NCBI GenBank assembly: GCA_019347645.1
Contig: JAHWKZ010000048.1
Span: forward strand, 1-9,637
Source of the DNA: Gemmatimonadota bacterium
GTDB taxonomy: Bacteria; Gemmatimonadota; Gemmatimonadetes; JACCXV01; JAHWKZ01
DNA: 9,637 nt
Direction of reading: 5' to 3'
Position numbers and translations under genes: made by a program
Part shown: positions 1 to 6,226 of the stretch, in pieces
Layout: each line of letters begins with the position of its first letter
Position numbering within the stretch: the first letter of the stretch is position 1
Notes under the pieces: generated by a model
Databases searched by the model: none
What the model was told of the DNA's origin: nothing
The model's input: only the letters and a program-made list of their open reading frames with translations

Positions 1-1
1 C

Positions 2-1324
2 GCGCCGCTGGTCTTCGTCGCGCTGATGCTCACGGTCGTGGGGCTGCACCGCTTCGTGGCCATGCCGGCGACGACCTCCGACCGCCTGCGCCAGTGCCTG
101 GAGGCGGCGATCATCCTGGTGGGCAGCGCGCTGGTGTTCTGGGAGCTGGTCGTCGCCCGCGACCTCGCCGGTGAGATCGAGTGGGCCAAGTCGTCGCTGG
201 TCGAGCCCGGCGAGTACGTGGTAGCCGCGGCCAAGGCGTTGCGCGAGACCCCGTACGAGCCGACGAAGGTGGCCGACGTCTTCACCGTGCAGGAGGAGAT
301 CGCCCGTTCCGCAATCCAGGCTCTCGATCTCCGCCTGCCGCGCGGCATGGAGACCTTCCGGATTCGGACCCGTCCAACCGACCTCGAGGCATACGACCTG
401 TACCTGCGGGGGCGACACGCGTGGAGGGGGAGGTCGAAGGAAGGGCTCGAGCTGGCGGTCAATTTTTTCCGGAAGGCGATCGCCCGGGAGGCGAACTTCG
501 CCGAAGCCTACGCCGGCCTCGCCGACGCGTACGTCCTGCTGGCCTTGCGTCGGTATCGCTCGCGGGAGGAGACCGTGCCCCGCGCCCGCGAGGCGGCGGA
601 GCGGGCGCTCGCCCTGGAACCCGGGCTGGCGGAGGCGTACGCGACCCGTGGCTTGATCGCCTCGCGCGCCGGCCACGCCTGGGATTCGGCCGAGGCCGAT
701 CTCCGGCGGGCGATCGACCTCAACCCCAGCTACGCCAGCGCTCACCACTGGTACGGCGGCATGCTCACCTCGGTTGGGCGGCTGGAGGAGGCGCTGCATG
801 AATACCGTCGCGCAATCGAGCTGGATCCTCTGGCGCCGTCGGTCCAAGGGGCCTTTGCCCTTGCCCTATGGGTGCACGGCGACCTGGCCCAGGCGGAGGA
901 GGCGGCCCGGCGGTCACACGAGCTCGCCCCCGAGCTATTCGGTCCCCTGAGCGAGCTGAGCAAGGTCTACGAAGCGCAGGGGCGAGGAGCGGACGCGCTC
1001 CAGGCGGCCGAGCAAGCGGTCGCCCTGGCCCCGCAGAACCCCATCGCGCAGGGTCATCTGGCCCGCGCGGTGGCCCTCTTCGATGACAGGGAAAAGGCTC
1101 TCGAGATCGTGGCGCGACTGGAGGCGGATCCGGATCCCTGTGCCCCATGCATCGCCGAAGCGTACGTCGCCCTGGGAGAGGTCGAGCGGGCTCTCGACTG
1201 GCTGGAGGCCGCGATCCCACAGGGTTTCGAGGGCTTCTATCTCCCGAAGGTGGACCCGCTGTATGCATCCCTTCGGGACGACCCGCGGTTCACCCGCTTC
1301 CTGATTGAGATGGGGCTGGAATAG
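2..1324 (+). CDS. TPR-repeat membrane protein, probably 5'-truncated by the window edge
   Basis: The frame is open to the left edge. The first ATG (base 26) lies inside a hydrophobic stretch that already begins upstream, so the true start is probably outside the window. Numbering from that ATG, a first membrane segment ends near residue 13 and a second spans about 27-44. A linker follows, then VFTVQEEIARS (85-95). From there to the end the protein resembles the TPR half of TolB/adenylate-cyclase/winged-helix regulators: the family phrase TDLEAYDLYLRGRHAW (118-133), about six TPR units between 121 and 337 (for example ALHEYRRAIELDP, 256-268), and the typical C-terminal ending DPLYASLRDDPRFTRFLIEM (410-429). 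Such repeats act in protein-protein contacts, and partners here are unknown. The TolB-like domain expected before the VFTVQ phrase is missing and a membrane segment stands in its place. No catalytic motif is visible. The gene is convergent to the tRNA and the minus-strand operon. TPR assignment is sure; function is unknown. Confidence 0.85.
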   Translation, partial: APLVFVALMLTVVGLHRFVAMPATTSDRLRQCLEAAIILVGSALVFWELVVARDLAGEIEWAKSSLVEPGEYVVAAAKALRETPYEPTKVADVFTVQEEIARSAIQALDLRLPRGMETFRIRTRPTDLEAYDLYLRGRHAWRGRSKEGLELAVNFFRKAIAREANFAEAYAGLADAYVLLALRRYRSREETVPRAREAAERALALEPGLAEAYATRGLIASRAGHAWDSAEADLRRAIDLNPSYASAHHWYGGMLTSVGRLEEALHEYRRAIELDPLAPSVQGAFALALWVHGDLAQAEEAARRSHELAPELFGPLSELSKVYEAQGRGADALQAAEQAVALAPQNPIAQGHLARAVALFDDREKALEIVARLEADPDPCAPCIAEAYVALGEVERALDWLEAAIPQGFEGFYLPKVDPLYASLRDDPRFTRFLIEMGLE

Positions 1325-1358
1325 ATCCAGCAGGCGGGGTTCAAAATGGCATCTCGAA

Positions 1359-1434
1359 TGGTGGCCCCAACGGGATTCGAACCCGTGTTTTAGCCTTGAG
1401 AGGGCTACGTCCTAGGCCTCTAGACGATGGGGCC
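1359..1434 (-). tRNA. tRNA-Glu, anticodon CTC
   Basis: Reading the minus strand from 1434 gives a complete 76-base cloverleaf. The acceptor stem is 7 bp (GGCCCCA with TGGGGCC), followed by discriminator A and an encoded CCA at 1361-1359. The D stem is 3 bp (GTC/GAC), as usual for tRNA-Glu. The anticodon stem is TAGCC/GGCTA around loop CTCTCAA, and the T arm is ACGGG-TTCGAAT-CCCGT. The anticodon CTC (1400-1398) reads GAG, the glutamate codon favoured in a GC-rich genome. The gene lies 69 bases after the diguanylate cyclase stop, on the same strand, and its 3' end is 34 bases from the stop of the convergent TPR gene. No U-rich terminator is seen after it. Confidence 0.97.
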
Positions 1435-1457
1435 GGAGGCGGGAATGGAAAAGATTG

Positions 1458-1485
1458 AAGTTAGCCGATTCCGCCGGCGCGGCAA
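1458..1485 (-). promoter_or_regulatory. Possible sigma70-type promoter for the tRNA-Glu gene
   Basis: On the minus strand, TTGCCG (1485-1480) is a partial match to a -35 box. It stands 16 bases before TAACTT (1463-1458), a weak -10 box. The tRNA 5' end lies 23 bases further on, which would leave a short leader for RNase P to remove. The stretch 1441-1463 is markedly more AT-rich than its surroundings. The boxes match only 4/6 and 3/6, so read-through from the cyclase gene upstream is an alternative source of the tRNA. Confidence 0.3.
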
Positions 1486-1503
1486 GCGGTCCGGCCGGGA
1501 TCG

Positions 1504-2505
1504 CTACGCCTCCCCGGCGCCCTCCTTCTGCTCGTACATCGCCTGATCGGCCTCGCGGATCTTCTGGGCCAGGTCCTCGCCCGGATGGCGGATGGCGACC
1601 CCCACCGAGACGGAGAGGTCCCATTCGTCGTCGACGGCCGGATCCGCCCGCAACCGCCCGACCGCCTCGTCCCGGATCCGGCGACACGCGTGTTTGGTCC
1701 CCTTCTCGTCGGTCTCCAGGAGGATCACCAGGAACTCGTCGCCCCCGAACCGGACGACGGGGTCGATCTTCCGGACGCTGGACGTGAGCGATCGCGCGAA
1801 GGCGACCAGGACATCGTCGCCCCGCGGGTGGCCGTAGCGATCGTTGATCTCCTTGAAGTCGTCGAGGTCGAACATCAGCAGCCCGATCGGATGGTCGAAT
1901 CGTTCGGCGCGCTCCTTCTCGCTCGGCAGGAGCCGCTCCAGGAAGCGACGGTTGTAGACCCCGGTCAGGGGGTCGGTGATCGACAACCGGTCGAGCTCGG
2001 CCCGCGCGCGGTTGAGCTCGAGCGCCACCGCGAGCTGGCTCGCCAGCGCCTGGAGCAGCATCATCTCGTCCTCGTCGAACCCGTCGACCTCGGAGCTCTC
2101 CACGTTCAGGACCCCGATCGTGCGGTCCAGGACCTTGATCGGCACCGCGAGCTCGCTCCGCGCCTCCTCCACCCCCGGCACGTACCGGTCGTCCTCGCGG
2201 ATGTCCGGGACGTAGAGGCGCTCGCCGTGCTCGGCGACCCAGGCCGAGATCCCCTTCCCGGCCCCGACCGGCAGGCGGATCCCGCGCGTCTCCTCCGGAT
2301 AGCCGCGCTCCGCCACCATCACGAGCTCGTTCGCCTGGTCGTCGATCAGCAGGATCGCGCAGTTGGAGAAGTCGAGGACGCGGCGGGCGACCTGGAGGAC
2401 GACGCGGTGGACCTCGCGTTCGTCCTCCAGGAGCGCCATCTCCTGCGCGAGCGCGCAGAGCGCCTCGAAGCGGTCGGATCGACTGCGGCTCGTCGTCACG
2501 TTCAC
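1504..2505 (-). CDS. GAF-GGDEF diguanylate cyclase
   Basis: A cytosolic protein of 333 residues, with no signal peptide or membrane helix, predicted to make cyclic di-GMP from two GTP. Residues about 30-165 form a GAF sensor domain (for example RLYVPDIREDDRY 96-108, ELAVPIKVLDRTIGVLNVES 118-137). Its ligand cannot be read from the sequence. Residues about 172-330 form a GGDEF domain. It has DPLTGVYNRR (178-187), the metal- and base-binding stretch FDLDDFKEINDRYGH (212-226) and the active site FGGDEF (253-258). The product-inhibition site RKID (245-248) stands five residues before GGDEF, so feedback inhibition by c-di-GMP is expected. The start is GTG at 2505-2503, sharing GTGA with the stop of the deacylase gene upstream, with no strong ribosome binding site of its own; translation is probably coupled. 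Which c-di-GMP process it controls is unknown. Confidence 0.95.
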   Translation of the reverse strand: MNVTTSRSRSDRFEALCALAQEMALLEDEREVHRVVLQVARRVLDFSNCAILLIDDQANELVMVAERGYPEETRGIRLPVGAGKGISAWVAEHGERLYVPDIREDDRYVPGVEEARSELAVPIKVLDRTIGVLNVESSEVDGFDEDEMMLLQALASQLAVALELNRARAELDRLSITDPLTGVYNRRFLERLLPSEKERAERFDHPIGLLMFDLDDFKEINDRYGHPRGDDVLVAFARSLTSSVRKIDPVVRFGGDEFLVILLETDEKGTKHACRRIRDEAVGRLRADPAVDDEWDLSVSVGVAIRHPGEDLAQKIREADQAMYEQKEGAGEA

Positions 2506-2981
2506 CCGGCCGCGATCGGCTCCGAGAAGTCGGCGGCCACGGGCTCGACGAGTCGCTCGAACTCGGCGTACGCCAGGGTGATGGCGTCGGTGTGGGTGCC
2601 GGCGCTGAAGGTGATCGACTCGTCCTCGCGGAGCGTCTGGTCCACGAACACCGGGACCTCGTACAGGTTTCCGAACGGAGCCATGGCGCCGATCTCGCTA
2701 CCCGGGAAGAGGTCGGCGAACTCCTCTTCGGTGGCGAGGCGCAGGGCGTCGTTGCCGGCGGACTGGCGGATCTTCTCGAGCTGGATCTTCCGCGTAGCCG
2801 GGAGGACCGCCATCAAGTACACATCGCCGTCGGTCAGGATCACGGTCTTGGCGACCTGCCGGCCGGGGACGTGCTCGGCCTCGGCCACCTCCTGCGCGGT
2901 GTAGGCGGGCTCGTGCTCGGAGTGCTCGTAGTCGACGTCGTGGTCGTCGAGGAAGGACTTGACGCGGTTGGCGATCGTCAT
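2502..2981 (-). CDS. YbaK/ProX-type aminoacyl-tRNA deacylase-like protein
   Basis: A protein of 159 residues covering a single YbaK/aminoacyl-tRNA synthetase-associated domain. Members hydrolyse mischarged tRNAs in trans, often Cys- or Ala-tRNA(Pro), while others have unproven substrates. Numbering from the ATG at 2981, visible family marks are the conserved lysine in VAKTVIL (K45 within 43-49), the glycine-rich GSEIGAMAPFG (94-104) and the C-terminal AGTHTDAI (127-134). An in-frame GTG lies two codons earlier at 2987, but it sits inside the GGAGGT ribosome binding site, so the ATG is the better start. The gene begins 130 bases after nuoN and overlaps the diguanylate cyclase start by GTGA. 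The exact substrate cannot be assigned, and the closest YbaK, ProX or YeaK subgroup is not decided here. It is unrelated to complex I; it may share a transcript with nuoN by read-through. Confidence 0.9.
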   Translation of the reverse strand: MTIANRVKSFLDDHDVDYEHSEHEPAYTAQEVAEAEHVPGRQVAKTVILTDGDVYLMAVLPATRKIQLEKIRQSAGNDALRLATEEEFADLFPGSEIGAMAPFGNLYEVPVFVDQTLREDESITFSAGTHTDAITLAYAEFERLVEPVAADFSEPIAAG

Positions 2982-2985
2982 TGGC

Positions 2986-2991
2986 ACCTCC
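2986..2991 (-). promoter_or_regulatory. Ribosome binding site of the deacylase gene
   Basis: The minus strand reads GGAGGT from 2991 to 2986, a near-perfect match to the 16S anti-Shine-Dalgarno sequence, with a normal short spacer before the ATG at 2981. This decides the start, because the alternative GTG at 2987 overlaps the site. It is the strongest such site among the minus-strand genes. That fits independent initiation here, in contrast to the coupled starts of the neighbours. Confidence 0.75.
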
Positions 2992-3088
2992 AGCGGGGGG
3001 ACGATCGGATTGAGCGATATGGGAAGAGGATCAAGATCTACACTCCCGGCCCGGGGCGCAATGCGGAGGTCGACCGACCGATGCGCGC

Positions 3089-3108
3089 GCTCCCGCGCCG
3101 GCGGGAGC
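3089..3108 (-). terminator. Hairpin just after nuoN, without a U-tract
   Basis: Three bases after the nuoN stop codon the minus strand reads GCTCCCGC-CGGC-GCGGGAGC, a perfect 8-bp GC-rich stem with a four-base loop. The following bases are GC-rich and contain no run of T, so it is not a classic intrinsic terminator. It may slow polymerase, protect the 3' end of the long nuo mRNA, or mark a partial end before the deacylase gene. The structure is certain on paper; its role is inferred. Confidence 0.45.
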
Positions 3109-3111
3109 CGG

Positions 3112-4665
3112 CTACGGCAGGCGGGCCGCCGCGGTGGCGAGGCCTTCGACGGAAGCGCGGGCCATGTCGATCCATTCGCCCGGGAAGATCCCCATCCCGA
3201 GGACCGCCACCACGGTGGCGAGGATGGCGGTGCTCGCCAGCGCGCCCAGGTGGGCGTGGGTGGGCCCGGCGTCCGAGCCGGCGGACGACGGAGAGGTCAT
3301 GTACATCGCCACTACGACCTTCAGGTAGTAATAGGCGGAAATGACCGAGGCCACGACCAGCAGCACCGCCAGCGGCACGTGGCCGGCATCCACCGCGGCG
3401 GAGATGATGTAGAACTTGCCGACGAACCCGGCCGTGGGCGGGACTCCGGTCAGCGAGAACATGAACACCGCCATCGCCGCCGCCAGCAGCGGCTCGCTGT
3501 ATCCGAGTCCGGCGTAGTCGCGCGAGATGGAGGTCCGCTCCGCGCCCCGTCCGGAGAGGGTCACCGCCACGCCGAATGCGCCCACCGTCATCGCCGTGTA
3601 CGCCGCCAGGTAGTAGAGCACGGCCGCCGTCCCGAGGGCGTTGTGAGCCACCATGGCGACGACCAGGTAGCCGGCGTGCGCGATCGAGGAGTAGGCGAGC
3701 ATCCGCTTGACGTCGTCCTGCCGGATCGCCGCGACGTTTCCGACCAGCATCGTCAGCACCGCCAGCACCCACAAGACCGGCACCCACTGATCCGCCAGGG
3801 CGTCGAAGGTGGAGAGGAACACCCGGACGAACGCGGCGAATCCGGCCGCCTTCACGCCGGTGGCCATGAATCCGGTGATGGGGGTCGGCGCGCCCTCGTA
3901 CACGTCCGGAGACCACATGTGGAACGGCACGAGCGCGACCTTGAAGCCGAAGCCGATCACCAGCAGCCCCACGCCGGCCAGCAGCAGCGGCGCGGGCGGT
4001 CCCGTGGCGATGCGGGTCCCGATCTCGGCCAGGTCCATCGTCCCGGTCGTGCCGTAGACCATGGCGATCCCGTAGACGAAGAACCCCGTCGAGAACGCCC
4101 CCAGGACGAAGTACTTGAGCGCGCCCTCGATCGAGCGGAGCTGGGTGCGCCGGAAGCCGGTCAGGATGTAGACCGATACGGACATCACCTCGAGGCCGAG
4201 GAACACCATGACCAGGTTCGCCGCCTCGACCAGCAGCACCATGCCGACCGCGGCCATCAGGATCAGGTGGTAGTACTCGGCGAGATCCACGTTGTGGCGC
4301 CGGGAGTAGCCCACCGTCAGCAGCAGGGTCAGGAGCGTCGCCGCCACGACGACGCCGGTCAGGAACACGGCGAAGCCGTCCAGGGCGATCATCCCGTTGA
4401 AGTAGAGGCCGGCCTCCTCCTCGAGCCTCAGCCACTGCCAGACCACCGCCCCGAAGGCGATCGCGGTACCGGTCATCGCCAGCCACGGAGCCATGATCGT
4501 CGGCCCCGCTTGGCCCTCGGCGGGACCGCGCGAGCTCCCGAGCTCGAGGAGGTCGGCGAGCAGCGTGACGATGGCGAAGACCACCAGGACGAGCGCCGGC
4601 AGCACGGCGAAAGCCGCCGGTCGGGACATCGCGTGGAGCTCGAGGAGCTGGTCGATCGGGCTCAT
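3112..4665 (-). CDS. nuoN: NADH-quinone oxidoreductase subunit N
   Basis: A membrane subunit of 517 residues, slightly longer than usual, and one of the three antiporter-like proton channels of complex I. It lies in the membrane arm next to NuoK. Many hydrophobic helices are visible. The ionisable residues of the channel are all present: E159 in FLGLEVMSVSVYIL, K184 in GALKYFVLG, K242 and H249 in FKVALVPFHMWSPDVYEGAP, K272 in TGVKAAGF, H330 in SSIAHAGY, and K417 in GFVGKFYI. They correspond to E. coli E133, K158, K217, H224, K247 and K395 (the H330 counterpart is not numbered here). The reading frame is open much further upstream, but the chosen ATG overlaps the nuoM stop by ATGA, has GAGG seven bases before it, and starts the first hydrophobic segment. 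It is the last nuo gene of the operon. Confidence 0.97.
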   Translation of the reverse strand: MSPIDQLLELHAMSRPAAFAVLPALVLVVFAIVTLLADLLELGSSRGPAEGQAGPTIMAPWLAMTGTAIAFGAVVWQWLRLEEEAGLYFNGMIALDGFAVFLTGVVVAATLLTLLLTVGYSRRHNVDLAEYYHLILMAAVGMVLLVEAANLVMVFLGLEVMSVSVYILTGFRRTQLRSIEGALKYFVLGAFSTGFFVYGIAMVYGTTGTMDLAEIGTRIATGPPAPLLLAGVGLLVIGFGFKVALVPFHMWSPDVYEGAPTPITGFMATGVKAAGFAAFVRVFLSTFDALADQWVPVLWVLAVLTMLVGNVAAIRQDDVKRMLAYSSIAHAGYLVVAMVAHNALGTAAVLYYLAAYTAMTVGAFGVAVTLSGRGAERTSISRDYAGLGYSEPLLAAAMAVFMFSLTGVPPTAGFVGKFYIISAAVDAGHVPLAVLLVVASVISAYYYLKVVVAMYMTSPSSAGSDAGPTHAHLGALASTAILATVVAVLGMGIFPGEWIDMARASVEGLATAAARLP

Positions 4666-6221
4666 CGACCGGCCTCGACGGGCTCGTCGTCCGCGGCCAC
4701 GATCACCGCTCCGTCCGCCTCCGCCACCGCGGGTGTCGGCGCGCCCTCGAGGATCTCCACGAACCGCTCGACCGACGGCTCGGTCCGCTCGAGGAAGGGC
4801 CGCGGGTAGACCCCGATCCAGAAGATCAGCGCCACCAGCGGCAGCAGGACGGCCCACTCACGGACCGACAGGTCGGGCACCTCGCGATTCTCCTCACGAT
4901 CGACGGGGCCGAACATCACCCGGCCGAACATCCGCAGCATGTAGTAAGCGGCGAGGATGACCCCGATCGTCGCGATCCCGGCCAGCCAGGGATAGCGGCC
5001 GAACGTCCCCACCAGGATCAGGAACTCGCCGATGAACCCGTTCAGGCCGGGCAGGCCGATCGACGAGAGGGTGACGATCATGAACAGGGTGGCGAACGCC
5101 GGCATCGTGGCCGAGAGGCCGCCGAAGCGTTCGATCTCGTAGGTGTGGCGCCGCTCGTACAGCATCCCGCAGATGAAGAACAAGGCCCCCGTCGAGATGC
5201 CGTGATTGATCATCTGGATCACCGAGCCCTGGATCGCGGTCGTCGTCAGCGCGAAGAGCCCGAGCATGACGAAGCCGAGATGGGAGACCGAGGAATAGGC
5301 GACCAGCTTCTTCATGTTGGGCTGGACCAGCGCCACCATGGCCCCGTACAGGATGCCGATCACGGCGAGGACCGCGATCACCGGGAGGAACGTCCGCGAC
5401 GCCTCGGGAAAGAGCGGCATCGCCAGGCGGTAGAAGCCGTAGGTCCCCATCTTCAGGAGAACCGCGGCCAGGATCACGCTGCCGGCCGCCGGCGCCTGGA
5501 CGTGGGCGTCGGGGAGCCAGGTGTGGAACGGGAACATGGGGACCTTGATCGCGAACGCGAGCGCGAACCCCAGGAAGAGCCACGTCTGGAGGTCGCCGGG
5601 CACGTCCAGCGCGATCAGGTCGGCCAGCGCCGTGGAGAACGTCCCGGTCACCTGCTCGTGATAGAAGTAGAGGGCCAGGATGCCGACCAGCATCAGCAGG
5701 CCGCCCACGAACGTGTAGAGGAAGAACTTGACCGCGGCGTGGATTCGTCGCTCGCCGCCCCAGATGCCGATGATGAAGTACATCGGGACCAGCATGAGCT
5801 CCCAGAAGACGTAGAAGACGAAGAGGTCCAGCGCGAAGAACACGCCCAGCATGCCGGTGGTCAGGACCAGCATGAGGATGTGGAACTCCTTGACGTGCCG
5901 ATCGACGTAGCGCCACGAGCCGAGCACTGCGAGGGGCATCAGCAACACGGTGAACAGGGCCAGCAGCACGCTGACGCCGTCCACGCCGAGGTGGTACTCG
6001 ATCCCGAACGTATCCACCCACGGGACGCGCTCCACGAACTGGAAATCCGCCCCGCCGGGTTCGTAGAGCCACCACAGCGGCAAGGCGATGGCGAAGTGGA
6101 GGACGGTCACCGCCAGCGTCGACTGCCGGATCGCCTCCTTCCTCGACCCGGGGATGCCGGCGATCAGCGCCGCACCCAGGAGCGGGAAGAAGAGGATCGT
6201 GGTCAGCCAGGGGAAATCCAT
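4662..6221 (-). CDS. nuoM: NADH-quinone oxidoreductase subunit M
   Basis: A 519-residue antiporter-like proton-pumping subunit in the middle of the complex I membrane arm. The start MDFPWLTTILFFPLLGAAL is the usual NuoM N-terminal helix; the ATG at 6221 is five bases after the nuoL stop, preceded by an AGGG-type ribosome binding site. The channel residues are present: E141 in FWELMLVPMYF, K226 in AFAIKVPMFPFHTWLPDAH, H240, K257 in LLKMGTYGFYR, H314 in SSVSHLGF, H340 and E399 in GFIGEFLIL. These match E. coli E144, K234, H248, K265, H322, H348 and E407. About 29 residues after the last membrane helix and its loop (491-519) form an acidic, Ala/Val-rich tail of low complexity, longer than I would expect. 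The tail overlaps nothing but the four bases shared with nuoN. Confidence 0.98.
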   Translation of the reverse strand: MDFPWLTTILFFPLLGAALIAGIPGSRKEAIRQSTLAVTVLHFAIALPLWWLYEPGGADFQFVERVPWVDTFGIEYHLGVDGVSVLLALFTVLLMPLAVLGSWRYVDRHVKEFHILMLVLTTGMLGVFFALDLFVFYVFWELMLVPMYFIIGIWGGERRIHAAVKFFLYTFVGGLLMLVGILALYFYHEQVTGTFSTALADLIALDVPGDLQTWLFLGFALAFAIKVPMFPFHTWLPDAHVQAPAAGSVILAAVLLKMGTYGFYRLAMPLFPEASRTFLPVIAVLAVIGILYGAMVALVQPNMKKLVAYSSVSHLGFVMLGLFALTTTAIQGSVIQMINHGISTGALFFICGMLYERRHTYEIERFGGLSATMPAFATLFMIVTLSSIGLPGLNGFIGEFLILVGTFGRYPWLAGIATIGVILAAYYMLRMFGRVMFGPVDREENREVPDLSVREWAVLLPLVALIFWIGVYPRPFLERTEPSVERFVEILEGAPTPAVAEADGAVIVAADDEPVEAGR

Positions 6222-6226
6222 CCGCC

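Noticed and set aside
1585..2904. Plus-strand frame of 439 residues across the cyclase and deacylase genes
   Set aside because: It spans two real genes on the other strand, has no motif or ribosome binding site, and its sequence mirrors their codon pattern.
2985..2987. GTG at 2987 as start of the deacylase gene
   Set aside because: It overlaps the GGAGGT ribosome binding site; the ATG at 2981 has correct spacing.
3000..3060. Possible promoter before the deacylase gene (TTGATC and AT-rich bases on the minus strand)
   Set aside because: No acceptable -10 box lies at 16-18 bases from the -35-like sequence, so the evidence is too weak to list.
2959..4809. Long plus-strand open frame (616 residues) opposite nuoN, the hairpin and the deacylase start
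   Set aside because: It is the antisense shadow of GC-rich codons: the product is an Arg/His/Asp/Gln-rich low-complexity string with no domain, and the opposite strand encodes a clear NuoN.
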